In this document: positions 18,175-28,100 of the stretch, one piece after another | How the letters are laid out: every line of letters begins with the position of its first letter | Position numbering within the stretch: the first letter of the stretch is position 1 | Origin: Rhodobacter sp. NTK016B | GTDB lineage: Bacteria > Pseudomonadota > Alphaproteobacteria > Rhodobacterales > Rhodobacteraceae | Assembly (NCBI RefSeq): GCF_017303295.1 | Contig: NZ_JAFKOK010000004.1 | Coordinates: 186,001-250,000 of the forward strand | DNA: 64,000 nucleotides | Direction: 5' to 3' | Notes under the pieces: model-generated | The model's database searches: none | What the model saw: the letters and a program-made list of their open reading frames with translations, nothing else | Told to the model about the DNA's origin: nothing | Translations under genes and position numbers: made by a program

Positions 18175-19580
18175 TGGATGGAACCGTCCTCGTAGCCGAC
18201 GATGACCGCACGATTCGGACCGTGCTCACACAGGCGCTGACGCGGGCAGGGTGCCGCGTTCACGCGACCTCGAGCCTGACGACGCTGCTGCGGTGGGTCG
18301 AGGAAGGAAAGGGCGATCTGGTCGTCACCGACGTGATGATGCCCGACGGCAACGGGATCGAGATGCTGCCGCAGATCAAGACGATGCGTCCGGGGCTGCC
18401 GGTGATCGTGATTTCGGCGCAGAACACGATCATGACCGCCATTCAGGCAACCGAGGCCGAGGCGTGGGATTACCTGCCCAAACCCTTCGATCTGCCCGAT
18501 CTTCTCTCGCGGGCGGGCAAGGCGATGGAAAGCTCGCGTCGCGGCGGAGTTCGGGTCAAGTCGCCCGCCGCAGCGCCCGCGCCGGCGGTTGCCACGCCCG
18601 AACCCGCTGCCGCCGCCGATCTGCCGCTGGTCGGACGCACGCCGTCGATGCAGGCGCTGTACCGGCTGGTCGCGCGCGTGATGAATGCCGAGCTTCCGGC
18701 GCTCATCACCGGCGAATCCGGGACCGGCAAGTCGCTGCTGGCGCGCGCGCTGCACGATTTCTCGGACCGCCGCGCGCAACCCTTTGTTCTGGCCTCGGCG
18801 CAGGATTTCACCGGCGATCAGAATTCGGCGGGGCCGTCGATGATGGCGCGCGCGCGGGGCGGGTCCTTGGTGATCGACGGGCTCGGCGATCTCGATGCCT
18901 CGGCGCAGGCGCGGCTTGTGCGGCTTCTCGATTCGCTGCCGTCCGACGGGCCGCGCATCATCGCTATTGCCGATGGCACGCTGAACACCACGCTTGAGGC
19001 CGGGAATTTCCGCCACGACCTGTATTACCGCCTGTCGGGCGTGACGCTGCATGTCCCGCCGTTGCGCGAACGGATCGAGGATATTCCGCTTCTGGCCGAG
19101 CATTTCCTCGCCCGCGCCGCCCGCGACGGCGGCAATCCGCGACGCTTGTCGACCTCGGCGCTGGAACTCGTCCGGCAATACCGCTGGCCGGGCAATGTGC
19201 GGCAGCTGGAAAACGTGATCCGGCGGCTGGTTATTACTGGTCAAGAGCCCGAGATCGGCCGCGCCGAGATCGAAAGCGCGCTCAACGCCCATCCCGCCGC
19301 CGCGCCCTCAGGCGAGTCGAGCGAGGCGGGGACATTGGCGGAATCGGTGGCCCGCCACGTGCGCCGGTATTTCGAACTGCACGGCGCCGATCTGCCGCCG
19401 CCGGGCGTCTATCAGCGCATCCTGCGCGAGGTCGAAGCGCCGCTCATCGACATTGCGCTGGAATATACCGGCGGCAATCAGGCGCGTTGTGCCGATCTGC
19501 TGGGGATCAACCGCAATACCTTGCGCAAGAAAACCAACGAGCTGGATATTCGCGTGACACGGCGGCGCAAATTGATGTAG
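18174..19580 (+). CDS. ntrC: Response regulator NtrC without the GAFTGA loop
   Basis: This 468-residue regulator has a receiver domain with phospho-Asp 53 (VTDVMMPDG), a linker rich in Ala/Pro (about 125-148), an AAA+ domain with Walker A GESGTGKS (about 180-187) and a C-terminal Fis-type helix-turn-helix. The central GAFTGA sigma54-contact loop is missing, and the Walker B stretch reads LVIDGLGDL, where sigma54 activators have LDE. R. capsulatus NtrC is known to lack the loop and to work with sigma70 polymerase, and this protein fits that type. Likely targets include amtB and the urease genes, by inference. Confidence 0.95.
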   Translation: MDGTVLVADDDRTIRTVLTQALTRAGCRVHATSSLTTLLRWVEEGKGDLVVTDVMMPDGNGIEMLPQIKTMRPGLPVIVISAQNTIMTAIQATEAEAWDYLPKPFDLPDLLSRAGKAMESSRRGGVRVKSPAAAPAPAVATPEPAAAADLPLVGRTPSMQALYRLVARVMNAELPALITGESGTGKSLLARALHDFSDRRAQPFVLASAQDFTGDQNSAGPSMMARARGGSLVIDGLGDLDASAQARLVRLLDSLPSDGPRIIAIADGTLNTTLEAGNFRHDLYYRLSGVTLHVPPLRERIEDIPLLAEHFLARAARDGGNPRRLSTSALELVRQYRWPGNVRQLENVIRRLVITGQEPEIGRAEIESALNAHPAAAPSGESSEAGTLAESVARHVRRYFELHGADLPPPGVYQRILREVEAPLIDIALEYTGGNQARCADLLGINRNTLRKKTNELDIRVTRRRKLM

Positions 19581-19652
19581 TCAGGCAACAGGGCGTGGCG
19601 CAATTGCCGCACCCCATGCATTCAACCCCGCGGCTGCGCCTGTGTTGCCTGA
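19581..19652 (+). other. Long inverted repeat between ntrC and ntrY
   Basis: TCAGGCAACA (19581-19590) starts immediately after the ntrC stop codon and is perfectly complementary to TGTTGCCTGA (19643-19652), 9 bp before the ntrY start. The stem can extend inward with GGCG/CGCC. The arms fill nearly the whole gap, so an ntrC-ntrY transcript would fold the ntrY leader. There is no U-run. It could attenuate read-through, protect the ntrC 3' end, or limit ntrY translation. Confidence 0.6.
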
Positions 19653-19661
19653 TCATCATTC

Positions 19662-21965
19662 ATGACTTCGCCCGACTCTTCCGTCGATCCGGCCCATCAG
19701 GCCGAAGCCTTCGGTCCACGCCGTCGCAGCCCGTTCCAGCGGCGCGTGCAGACGCTGGGCACGCTGACGCTTGTGCTGCTGGCACCGGTTCTGGTGGCCG
19801 CGACCGTGCTGGTTCTGGGGCCGTTCTCGTTCGTGTCGGGGTTGCCGTCGCTGCGCGTCGTGCTGATCGCGGATCTGGTCTATATCCTCGTCGTCGCGGT
19901 GCTGGTTCTGACCCGCATCATCCGGCTGATCCGTGCGCGCCGCTCGCAGGCGGTGGGGGCCAAGCTGCATTTGCGGCTATCCTCGCTCTTTGCCGTCATC
20001 GCGCTTCTGCCCGCGATCACCGTCGCCGTTTTCGCGGTGGTGACGATCAATCTGGGGCTTGAGAGCTGGTTCTCGGACCGGGTGCGCAACGTTGTGGGCA
20101 ACTCGCTTGCCGCCGCCGAAGCCTATCAGGGCGAACAGGAGCGCAACCTCATCGAAGACGCGCAGGCCGTCGCCGATGTGCTGGCCGAGGCCCGTCGCCG
20201 CAGCCCCGCGATCAGCGAAGGCGAGGTGCGCCAGCTTCTCAGTCAGGCGCAGGCGGCGATCCAGCGTGGGCTGCGGGTCGCGTTCATCATCAATTCGGAT
20301 GGCGAGCTGCTGTTGCGTGGCGACCGCTCGTATCTGTTCGACTTCATCGAACCCGCGCCCGAGGATATCGTCCGCGCGCTGGATGGCGAACTGGCCCTAA
20401 TCAAGGACTGGCCCAACAGCGAATTCCGCGCGCTGGTGGCGCTGCCGGGCTATGGCGACCGGCTGCTCTATGTCGCGCGCGCCGTCGATGGCGAGATCCT
20501 GAGCCTGCTCGACGAAACCCAGCAGACGATCCAGCTTTACACCCAGCTTGAAGCCGAGCGGGGCACCGTGCTGTTCAACTTCGCGCTGGTTTATATCGGC
20601 TTTGCGATGATCCTCATTCTGGCGGCGGTCTGGCTAGGTATGTGGTTTGCCGAAGGGCTGTCGCGTCCCATCGGGCGGCTTGCGGCGGCGGCCGAGAATG
20701 TCGGTAAGGGCGATCTGGACGTGCAGGTGCCCGAAGAGCGCGGCGATGACGAGATCGCGACGATGGGCCGGGTGTTCAACCAGATGACCTGGCAGCTCAA
20801 AGGGCAGCGCGAGGCGCTGTTGTTCAACACCCGCCAGATCGAGGAACGGCGCCGGCTGTTCGATTCGGTGCTGGGCTCGGTGACGGCGGGGGTGATCGGT
20901 CTGGACGCCGAGGGCCGCGTCGATTTCGTCAACCGCGCCGCCGAAACCCTGATCGGGGTCGAGGCCGAAGGCGCGGTGCATTCGCCGCTGACCGAGATCG
21001 TGCCGGAATTCGAGGTGTTGCTGTCGCGTCTGCGCAAGGGCGACGGGCGCATGGTCGGCGGGCGCGTTCAGGACGAGATCCGTCTCAGCCGCAACGGGCG
21101 GCTTGAAAGCCTGCTGGTGCGGCTGGCCGAACGGCGTACCGCGAGCGGCGAGCTTGAAGGCTACGTTGTGGCCTTCGACGATGTGACCGAGCTGGTCTCG
21201 GCTCAGCGCATGGCGGCCTGGGGCGACGTGGCGCGGCGGATCGCGCATGAGATCAAGAACCCGCTGACCCCGATCCAGCTGTCGGCCGAGCGTATCAAGC
21301 GCAAGTTTTCCAAGGTGATGGATGACGAGGACGCGGCGTCGCTGGGCAATCTGACCGATGTCATCGTGCGCCAGACCAACGACCTGCGCCGTATCGTCGA
21401 TGAATTCTCGCGCTTCGCGCGGATGCCCGAACCCGATCGCCGCCCGCATGATCTGGTACAGATCCTGCGCGACGCGACCACCCTGCAGGAAGCCGGGCAG
21501 GAAGCGGTCGAATTCGATATCGCCTTGCCGCAAGAGCCGCTGGTGATCGAGATCGACGCGACGATGATCTCGCAGGCGCTGACCAACCTGATCAAGAATG
21601 CGGGCGAAGCGACCGAGGGGCTGATCGAGGCGGGCAACGCGCCCGACGGTTACCATCCGCGCATCGAGGTGCAGATGGACGTGACCGAGGATCGCGCCAT
21701 CATTACCATCGCCGATAACGGGATCGGCCTTCCCGAAGACCGGGCGCGGCTGTTTGAACCCTATGTGACGACGCGCGAACGCGGGACCGGGCTGGGCCTG
21801 CCGATCGTGAAGAAGATCATCGAAGAGCACGGCGGTTCGCTGGCGTTGCGCGATGCCCCGGTCATGCCGGGATGCGCCCATACCGGCGCGCTGGCGGAAA
21901 TCCGGCTGCCTATCCTGCGCACTCCGCGCGGCAGCCGCAATGAAAGAACAGGAGCCGAGGCATGA
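19662..21965 (+). CDS. ntrY: Membrane histidine kinase NtrY
   Basis: This is a 767-residue sensor kinase. Several N-terminal helices (about 30-145) are followed by a periplasmic or extracytoplasmic segment and another helix (about 300-325). Then come HAMP, PAS (about 395-500) and the kinase core, with H529 in [29 protein letters not shown] and GTGLGLP. NtrY with NtrX links nitrogen metabolism and, in several alphaproteobacteria, redox or respiration. The gene starts 80 bp after ntrC and overlaps ntrX by 4 bp. Confidence 0.95.
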   Translation: MTSPDSSVDPAHQAEAFGPRRRSPFQRRVQTLGTLTLVLLAPVLVAATVLVLGPFSFVSGLPSLRVVLIADLVYILVVAVLVLTRIIRLIRARRSQAVGAKLHLRLSSLFAVIALLPAITVAVFAVVTINLGLESWFSDRVRNVVGNSLAAAEAYQGEQERNLIEDAQAVADVLAEARRRSPAISEGEVRQLLSQAQAAIQRGLRVAFIINSDGELLLRGDRSYLFDFIEPAPEDIVRALDGELALIKDWPNSEFRALVALPGYGDRLLYVARAVDGEILSLLDETQQTIQLYTQLEAERGTVLFNFALVYIGFAMILILAAVWLGMWFAEGLSRPIGRLAAAAENVGKGDLDVQVPEERGDDEIATMGRVFNQMTWQLKGQREALLFNTRQIEERRRLFDSVLGSVTAGVIGLDAEGRVDFVNRAAETLIGVEAEGAVHSPLTEIVPEFEVLLSRLRKGDGRMVGGRVQDEIRLSRNGRLESLLVRLAERRTASGELEGYVVAFDDVTELVSAQRMAAWGDVARRIAHEIKNPLTPIQLSAERIKRKFSKVMDDEDAASLGNLTDVIVRQTNDLRRIVDEFSRFARMPEPDRRPHDLVQILRDATTLQEAGQEAVEFDIALPQEPLVIEIDATMISQALTNLIKNAGEATEGLIEAGNAPDGYHPRIEVQMDVTEDRAIITIADNGIGLPEDRARLFEPYVTTRERGTGLGLPIVKKIIEEHGGSLALRDAPVMPGCAHTGALAEIRLPILRTPRGSRNERTGAEA

Positions 21966-23353
21966 GCGACATCCTGATCGTCGACGACGAGCGCGACATC
22001 CGGGAACTGGTGGCCGAAATCCTGCGCGAAGAGGGGTATTCGACCCGTCTCGCCGCCAATTCGGACGAGGCGATGTCCGCCGTCGCCAATGATCCGCCGA
22101 TGCTGATGATCCTCGATCTGTGGCTGCGCGATTCCAAGATGGACGGGATCGGCATCCTGATGTCGGTGAAACGCGAATACCCGCATATCCCGGTCGTCAT
22201 CATCTCGGGTCACGGCAATATCGAAATCGCCGTCGAGGCAATCAAGAAGGGCGCCTACGACTTCATCGAGAAACCCTTCAACACCGACCAGCTTCTTGTG
22301 GTGATCGGTCGCGCGATGGAAACCTCGCGCCTGCGGCGTGAAAACACCAAGCTGAAAAAGCGCGATACCGGCCCGACCGAGATGATCGGTCAGAGCCAGT
22401 CGATGAAATTCCTGCGCTCGCAGCTGGGCAAGGTCACGCGCTCGAACGGGCGGGTGATGCTGACCGGGCCGTCGGGCTCGGGCAAGGAAGTGGCGGCGCG
22501 CTACATCCACCTCAATTCGAATCGCGCCGACGCGCCTTTCGTCACTGTTTCCTGCGCGGCGATCGAACCCGACAAGATGGAGACCGTGCTGTTCGGGCAG
22601 GAAAGCGGCGCGCGCGGCGTGATTCCGGGGCTTCTGGAACAGGCAAATGGCGGGATCCTGTATCTCGACGAGGTGGCCGACATGCCGCTGGGCACACAGT
22701 CGAAGATCCTGCGCGTTCTGGTCGAGCAGACCTTTACCCGGGTCGATGGCGCCGACCGGGTCAAGGTGGATCTGCGGGTGATCTCGTCCACCACGCGCGA
22801 TCTGCGCGCCGAGATTGCGGCGGGCACCTTCCGGCAGGAACTCTATGACCGGCTCAACGTGGTGCCGATTTCGGTGCCCGCATTGGCCGAGCGGCGCGAT
22901 GACATCCCCGTGCTGGCCCGCCATTTCATCGACCTTCTGCACCAGACGCAGGGCCTGCCCAAACGCGATCTGTCCGAAGAGGCCGAAACGCAGCTTCAGT
23001 CGATGAACTGGCCCGGCAATATCCGCCAGCTTCGCAATGTCATCGAGCGGGCGCTGATTCTGGGCGACGGGCAGGGGGCCATCGAGGCGCGCGATCTGGC
23101 CTCGGATCCTGCGGGCGCCGAGGAGGAAGGCCGCGTCGTGCTGGCGGGCGGGCTTGCCACGCTGCCGCTGCGCGAGGCGCGCGAATTGTTCGAGCGTGAA
23201 TACCTGCTCACGCAGATCAATCGCTTCGGCGGCAACATCTCGCGTACCGCCGCATTTGTGGGTATGGAGCGCTCGGCGTTGCATCGAAAGCTCAAGTCGC
23301 TCGGTGTGAACACCGCCGCCCTTTCGGGCGGGCGCAGCAATCGCGACGATTGA
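21962..23353 (+). CDS. ntrX: Response regulator NtrX
   Basis: This 463-residue regulator has phospho-Asp 52 in ILDLWLRDSK, Walker A GPSGSGKE in the AAA+ domain, an intact Walker B ILYLDEVADMP, and a C-terminal DNA-binding helix-turn-helix (GNISRTAAFVGMERSALHRK). The position of the GAFTGA loop reads QESGARGVIPG, so direct sigma54 activation is unlikely. That is usual for alphaproteobacterial NtrX. It is the partner of NtrY, with which it is translationally coupled. Confidence 0.95.
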   Translation: MSDILIVDDERDIRELVAEILREEGYSTRLAANSDEAMSAVANDPPMLMILDLWLRDSKMDGIGILMSVKREYPHIPVVIISGHGNIEIAVEAIKKGAYDFIEKPFNTDQLLVVIGRAMETSRLRRENTKLKKRDTGPTEMIGQSQSMKFLRSQLGKVTRSNGRVMLTGPSGSGKEVAARYIHLNSNRADAPFVTVSCAAIEPDKMETVLFGQESGARGVIPGLLEQANGGILYLDEVADMPLGTQSKILRVLVEQTFTRVDGADRVKVDLRVISSTTRDLRAEIAAGTFRQELYDRLNVVPISVPALAERRDDIPVLARHFIDLLHQTQGLPKRDLSEEAETQLQSMNWPGNIRQLRNVIERALILGDGQGAIEARDLASDPAGAEEEGRVVLAGGLATLPLREARELFEREYLLTQINRFGGNISRTAAFVGMERSALHRKLKSLGVNTAALSGGRSNRDD

Positions 23354-23405
23354 GGTCGCAGGCATACTGAGTCGGACCTGCTAGGGCCAGATTGGGAAAC
23401 GGACG

Positions 23406-24782
23406 ATGAAGATCATCATCTGCGGCGCGGGCCAGGTCGGCTGGCAGATCGCGCGCCATCTGTCGGGCGAGTTCAACGACGTCTCGATCGTCGACAATAA
23501 CCCCGCGCTGGTGCGCCGCGCCACCGATGCGCTGGAAGTGCAGGGAATCGTCGGCTTCGCCTCGCATCCCGATGTGCTGGAACAGGCCGGCGCGCGCGAA
23601 GCCGATATGATCATCGCCGCCACGCATTCGGACGAAGTGAACATGGTCACCTGTCAGGTGGCGCATTCGGTGTTCAACGTCACCCGCAAGATCGCCCGCC
23701 TGCGCGCGCAAAGCTATCTCGACCCGGTCTATAGCGACCTGTTTCGCCGCGATCACATGCCCATCGACGTGGTCATCAACCCCGAACAGGAAGTCTCGCG
23801 AGCGGCGCTCCGGCGCTTTGCCGCGCCGTCGACTTTCGATGTGCAGGATTTCCTCGACGGTTCGGTGCAACTGGCCGGTCTGGCGCTGGACGAAGACTGC
23901 CCGGTTCTGAACACGCCGCTGCGCCAATTGACCGAGCTGTTCTCGTCCCTGCGCGCCATCGTCGTCGGCGTTCGCCGGGGCGGCAAGCTTTTCGCGCCAG
24001 AGCCGGGCGATCAGCTGTTCAACGGCGACCAGATCTACGTGGTCTCGGAAGCGTCGGACCTTGCGCGCACGCTGGCCATTTTCGGCAAGCCCCAGGCCAA
24101 GCAGGAACGCGTGGTCGTGGTCGGGGCGGGCAATGTCGGGCTTGGCGTGGCGCGTGCGCTGGAAAACCGCAAGGAGCGGGTCCGCGTCAAGGTGATCGAG
24201 CGCGACCGCACCCGCGCAGAAACCGCCGCCGATCTGCTGGAACGGACCATCGTGCTGCATGGCGACGGGATGGACAGCGAATTGCTGGGCGAAGCGGCCA
24301 TCGATTCCGCCGATGCGCTGCTGGCCGTGACCGATGACGACAAGACCAACCTGCTGGCCTGCGTGCGTGCCAAAGCGATGGGCTGCAAAATGACCATCGC
24401 GCTGGTCAACGATCCCTCGCTGGTGCCGCTGATGACGCATCTGGGCATCGACGCGCATATCAACCCGCGCGCCACGACCGTTTCGTCGATCCTGCGCCAT
24501 GTCCGTCTGGGCCGCGTGCGCTCGATCTACACGATCGGCGATGGCGAGGCCGAGGTGATCGAGGCGCAGGTTCTGTCCACCTCGCCGCTGGCGGGCCGCA
24601 CCATCGCCAATATCGGCTTCCCCGAAGGCGCGCTGGTTGGCGCGGTCAAGAAGCGCGGCGAGTTCATCAAGCCCACCGGCTCGACCGAACTTGAGGAAGG
24701 CGACCTGCTGGTGATCTTCGCCCTTCGCAACGATGTGCCGGTAATCGAGCGGCTGTTGCAGGTGGCGGTGGAGTATTTCTGA
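23406..24782 (+). CDS. trkA: Trk potassium system NAD-binding protein TrkA
   Basis: This 458-residue peripheral protein gates the TrkH potassium channel. Two tandem RCK units are visible, each with a Rossmann NAD site (MKIIICGAGQVGWQIARHL at the start and VVVVGAGNVGLGVARAL near 235-250) followed by a TrkA-C domain. The gene starts 52 bp after ntrX and ends 1 bp before trkH, so trkA and trkH are co-expressed. The ntrYX-trkA neighbourhood is conserved across alphaproteobacteria. Confidence 0.95.
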   Translation: MKIIICGAGQVGWQIARHLSGEFNDVSIVDNNPALVRRATDALEVQGIVGFASHPDVLEQAGAREADMIIAATHSDEVNMVTCQVAHSVFNVTRKIARLRAQSYLDPVYSDLFRRDHMPIDVVINPEQEVSRAALRRFAAPSTFDVQDFLDGSVQLAGLALDEDCPVLNTPLRQLTELFSSLRAIVVGVRRGGKLFAPEPGDQLFNGDQIYVVSEASDLARTLAIFGKPQAKQERVVVVGAGNVGLGVARALENRKERVRVKVIERDRTRAETAADLLERTIVLHGDGMDSELLGEAAIDSADALLAVTDDDKTNLLACVRAKAMGCKMTIALVNDPSLVPLMTHLGIDAHINPRATTVSSILRHVRLGRVRSIYTIGDGEAEVIEAQVLSTSPLAGRTIANIGFPEGALVGAVKKRGEFIKPTGSTELEEGDLLVIFALRNDVPVIERLLQVAVEYF

Positions 24783-24783
24783 C

Positions 24784-26277
24784 ATGAACGCGCGCCTGTC
24801 CAAGGTGCCGCCGCTTGTCGCGCTGATCGCGCTGGCAGGCGCGCTGATGCTGGTGCCCGCCGCCGTGGCGGCGTTGGACGGCAATGCCTCGCTGGCGCGC
24901 ACGTTTTTCTATTGGGGGCTTCTGAGCCTGCTCGTCGCCAGCTTCGTCGCCATCGCCATGGCCGGGCAGACGCGGCGGGGCGTGGCCAAGGGGCCGTTCC
25001 CGCTGCTGGCGACGATCTATCTGGCCTTGCCCGCTGTGATGGCGCTGCCGATGGCCGATGCGTTGCCCAACATGCGCTATCTCGATGCGTGGTTCGAGAT
25101 GATCTCGGCCTTCACCACCACCGGCGCATCATTGATCGACCTGCCGCGCCGGGTGCCGCAGGCAATCCATCTGTGGCGCGGCCTGGCCGGATGGCTGGGT
25201 GGCGCCTTCATCCTTTCGGCTGCGACCGCGCTTCTCGCCCCGTTGCGGCTGGGCGGGTACGAAATGATCCGGCGCAAACCCACCGCCTTGCGCAACGCAG
25301 GCGTCGGCGCGGGCTACGGGATGCGGCTCAGGGTTCACGCGGCGGTCGTCTTGCCCGCCTATGCCGGGCTCACGCTGGCGCTGTGGCTGATCCTGTCGGT
25401 CGTGGGGGTGCCGGGGTTCCATGCGCTGATGCAGGCGATGGCGACGCTGTCGACCTCGGGTGTGCTGCCGCGCGAAACGCTGGGGAATGTGGGGCTCGCG
25501 GGGGAAATCGCGATCTTCGGGTTCCTGTGCATCGCGCTGAGCCGCCGCTTTCTGCCCGGCTATTCCGCCCGCGCCCGGCCCCTGCACCGCGACCCCGAAT
25601 TGCTGACGGCGGCGCTGGTGATCGGACTGGTGACGCTGTTCGTCGTGGCCCGCCACTGGTTCGGCGCCTTCGAGACCGCCGAGGGCGAGAACCTGCCCGC
25701 CATCGGGCGTGCGGCCTGGGGCGCGGCCTTTACCGCGCTGTCGTTCCTGACCACCACGGGCTTCGTCAATCAGGACTGGATCGCCTCACGCGCATGGTCG
25801 GGGCTGACGCCGCCGGGGCTTGTGCTGATGGCGGTGGCGCTTCTGGGCGGCGGCGTGGCGACCACGGCGGGGGGCATCAAGCTGCTCAGGATCTACGCGC
25901 TGGGACGCATGGGCCGCTACGAGATGATGCGGATGATCTACCCGTCGATGGTGATCGGCGGCAATGAATATGACCGCTTTCTGGCGACCTCGGCCGCACG
26001 CTCGGCCTGGCTGTTCGCGATGGTCTTCGCGCTGACGTCGATCGTGGTCGTGGCGTTCCTGCTGTTCAGCGGGATGCGGCTGGAAACGGCGATGATCTAT
26101 ACCGTGGCTGCGCTGACGAATACCGGCCAGCTTGTACAGGTCGGCGGCGATCAGCCGCTGTACTGGGTCCTGCTGACCGATACCCAGCGGGTGGTCCTTG
26201 CGCTCGCGATGATTCTCGGTAGGCTCGAAATCCTCGTTTTGCTGGCGGCGATCCTTGATCGTTCGCGGCGAAACTGA
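24784..26277 (+). CDS. trkH: Potassium uptake channel subunit TrkH
   Basis: This is a 497-residue inner-membrane protein with about ten helices and four pore-loop regions. Filter-like segments are visible as SAFTTTGASLIDLP (about 115-128), MATLSTSGVLPRE, LSFLTTTGFVNQDW and AALTNTGQLVQVGG. A conserved lysine/arginine region follows AGGIKLLRIYALGRMGRYEM. It works with TrkA, encoded 1 bp upstream. The ~170 bp after it to hfq holds two hairpins. Confidence 0.94.
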   Translation: MNARLSKVPPLVALIALAGALMLVPAAVAALDGNASLARTFFYWGLLSLLVASFVAIAMAGQTRRGVAKGPFPLLATIYLALPAVMALPMADALPNMRYLDAWFEMISAFTTTGASLIDLPRRVPQAIHLWRGLAGWLGGAFILSAATALLAPLRLGGYEMIRRKPTALRNAGVGAGYGMRLRVHAAVVLPAYAGLTLALWLILSVVGVPGFHALMQAMATLSTSGVLPRETLGNVGLAGEIAIFGFLCIALSRRFLPGYSARARPLHRDPELLTAALVIGLVTLFVVARHWFGAFETAEGENLPAIGRAAWGAAFTALSFLTTTGFVNQDWIASRAWSGLTPPGLVLMAVALLGGGVATTAGGIKLLRIYALGRMGRYEMMRMIYPSMVIGGNEYDRFLATSAARSAWLFAMVFALTSIVVVAFLLFSGMRLETAMIYTVAALTNTGQLVQVGGDQPLYWVLLTDTQRVVLALAMILGRLEILVLLAAILDRSRRN

Positions 26278-26294
26278 CACTCCTCTCGCTGCGG

Positions 26295-26365
26295 ACCCGG
26301 TAGCGCCATGCGTTTTGACCGGGTAATGCGCTGAAAAAGGCAAGTTTTCGGGCTGGAAACTTGCC
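26295..26365. other. Two hairpins in the trkH-hfq gap
   Basis: The first hairpin pairs ACCCGGT (26295-26301) with ACCGGGT (26318-26324). The second pairs GGCAAGTTT (26339-26347) with AAACTTGCC (26357-26365) in a perfect 9 bp stem. On the - strand the second is followed by TTTTT and so looks like an intrinsic terminator for antisense transcription. On the + strand there is no U-run, so it would sit in the hfq leader or at the trkH 3' end. Confidence 0.5.
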
Positions 26366-26447
26366 TGATCCACCTCCATACTCTGGCGACAGGGGGAGAC
26401 TGCGCCAGCTGCAATGGCTGCGCGGGCCAATAAGAAAAGGCAAGACA

Positions 26448-26681
26448 ATGGCCGTCGACAAACAAAATCTGCAGGATGCATTTCTGAACCACGTTCGCAA
26501 GAACAAGGTCCCCGTGACAATTTTCCTGATCAACGGGGTCAAATTGCTGGGCGTCATCACCTGGTTTGACAATTTCTGCGTGTTGCTGCGCCGGGAAGGG
26601 CAAAGCCAGCTCGTCTACAAGCATGCCATCTCGACCATCATGCCGGGTCAGCCGATTTCGCTGTATAACGGTGACGACTGA
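26448..26681 (+). CDS. hfq: RNA chaperone Hfq
   Basis: This 77-residue Sm-like protein forms hexamers and pairs small RNAs with mRNAs. The sequence shows the Sm1 region ([19 protein letters not shown]) and the Sm2 YKHAIST motif. The C-terminus is short, as in other alphaproteobacteria, with no long disordered tail. AAAAGG precedes the ATG. hflX follows 21 bp later, the classical hfq-hflX pair. Its presence supports small-RNA regulation in this organism, which is relevant to the candidate RNA at 29.35 kb. Confidence 0.97.
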   Translation: MAVDKQNLQDAFLNHVRKNKVPVTIFLINGVKLLGVITWFDNFCVLLRREGQSQLVYKHAISTIMPGQPISLYNGDD

Positions 26682-26702
26682 TCGCGAGCCGGACGTCTCA
26701 TC

Positions 26703-28079
26703 GTGACTGACGACAGGTTTGACCACGACCGGGGGCCGCGTGCGCATCCCCAGAGGGCGCTGGTTCTGCATCCCGATATTCGTGGCCACAGCGCCGCGCG
26801 CTCGCCCGAGGCCGCCTTGGACGAGGCGCTGGCGTTGGCTTTGGCGCTGCCCGGCATCGACGTGGCGGGCGGGCAGGTCGTGCGGCTGCCCAAGGCGCAG
26901 CCGGGCCTGTTGTTCGGCACCGGTAAGGTGGCCGAACTCAAGCTTCAGATCGAAGAGGACGAGATCGAGCTGGTTCTGGTGGATGGTCCCGTTACGCCGG
27001 TTCAGCAGCGCAATCTTGAAAAGGAATGGGGCGTCAAGCTTCTTGACCGCACCGGCCTGATCCTCGAGATCTTTGCCGACCGCGCCCGCACGCGCGAGGG
27101 CGTGCTGCAGGTCGAGCTGGCCGCGCTGAGCTATCAGCGCACGCGGCTGGTCCGGGCCTGGACCCACCTTGAGCGTCAGCGCGGTGGGCTGGGCTTCGTC
27201 GGGGGGCCCGGCGAAACGCAGATCGAGGCCGACCGCCGCGCCATCGACACGCAGATGACCCGCCTGCGCCGTCAGTTGGAAAAGGTGGTGAAAACGCGCG
27301 AACTGCACCGCGCGGCGCGGCGGCGCGTGCCGTATCCGATCGTGGCGCTCGTGGGGTACACGAACGCGGGCAAGTCGACGCTGTTCAACACCCTGACCGG
27401 GGCCGAGGTCATGGCCAAGGACATGCTCTTCGCGACGCTCGATCCGACGATGCGCGCGGTGACGCTGCCCGGTGGTCTGGCGGTGATCCTGTCGGACACG
27501 GTGGGGTTCATCTCGGACCTGCCGACGCAGCTGGTCGCGGCGTTCCGAGCGACGCTGGAAGAGGTGCTCGAAGCCGATCTGATCTTGCATGTGCGCGACA
27601 TTGCCCATCCCGAGACCGAGGCGCAGGCCGACGACGTCGCGGCGATCCTGCGCGATCTCGGAGTGGGCGAAGATGTCGTCACGCTGGAAGTGTGGAACAA
27701 GATCGACCTTCTGGCGCCCGACGACGCGCAGGTCACCGTGGCCGAACGGCGCGAGGACGTGATTGCCGTCTCGGCGCTGAATGGGACGGGCATGGACACG
27801 CTGGTCGAGGCCGTGGGCCGCGCGCTTGGCGACGAGCGCCGACGCGAGACCGTGGTGATCGACCATGGCGAGGGCAGGGCGCGCGCTTGGGCCTATGCCG
27901 AGGGGATCGTGCAGGAAGAGGTCGCAGGCGATGACGGTATCACGCTGACGCTGACATGGTCGGCACGGCAGAAACGCCGTTTCCAGAGCCTGCTGACGCT
28001 TCCCGACGCGCCTGAGGACGATCTGGATGAGGATCTGGACAACGATCCGGATGACGACTTGGGCGCAGGCGACCGATAG
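26703..28079 (+). CDS. hflX: Ribosome-associated GTPase HflX
   Basis: This 458-residue GTPase has the HflX N-terminal domain (QPGLLFGTGKVAELK, about 62-76) and a glycine-rich linker (GGLGFVGGPGETQIE). The G domain shows GYTNAGKSTLFN (G1), DTVGFISDLP (G3) and NKID (G4). It binds the large ribosomal subunit and splits or rescues stalled ribosomes. The start is a GTG at 26703. The C-terminus ends in an acidic tail (about 440-456) that is not part of the G domain. It is convergent with fliG; the 21 bp between them can form a CGCGG/CCGCG hairpin. Confidence 0.94.
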   Translation: MTDDRFDHDRGPRAHPQRALVLHPDIRGHSAARSPEAALDEALALALALPGIDVAGGQVVRLPKAQPGLLFGTGKVAELKLQIEEDEIELVLVDGPVTPVQQRNLEKEWGVKLLDRTGLILEIFADRARTREGVLQVELAALSYQRTRLVRAWTHLERQRGGLGFVGGPGETQIEADRRAIDTQMTRLRRQLEKVVKTRELHRAARRRVPYPIVALVGYTNAGKSTLFNTLTGAEVMAKDMLFATLDPTMRAVTLPGGLAVILSDTVGFISDLPTQLVAAFRATLEEVLEADLILHVRDIAHPETEAQADDVAAILRDLGVGEDVVTLEVWNKIDLLAPDDAQVTVAERREDVIAVSALNGTGMDTLVEAVGRALGDERRRETVVIDHGEGRARAWAYAEGIVQEEVAGDDGITLTLTWSARQKRRFQSLLTLPDAPEDDLDEDLDNDPDDDLGAGDR

Positions 28080-28100
28080 CGCGGTGACGCAGGCTCCGCG

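Noticed and set aside
26151-27866. A 571-codon open frame on the - strand across hfq and hflX.
   Set aside because: Both sense genes are certain. The antisense text is low in information and has no ribosome site.
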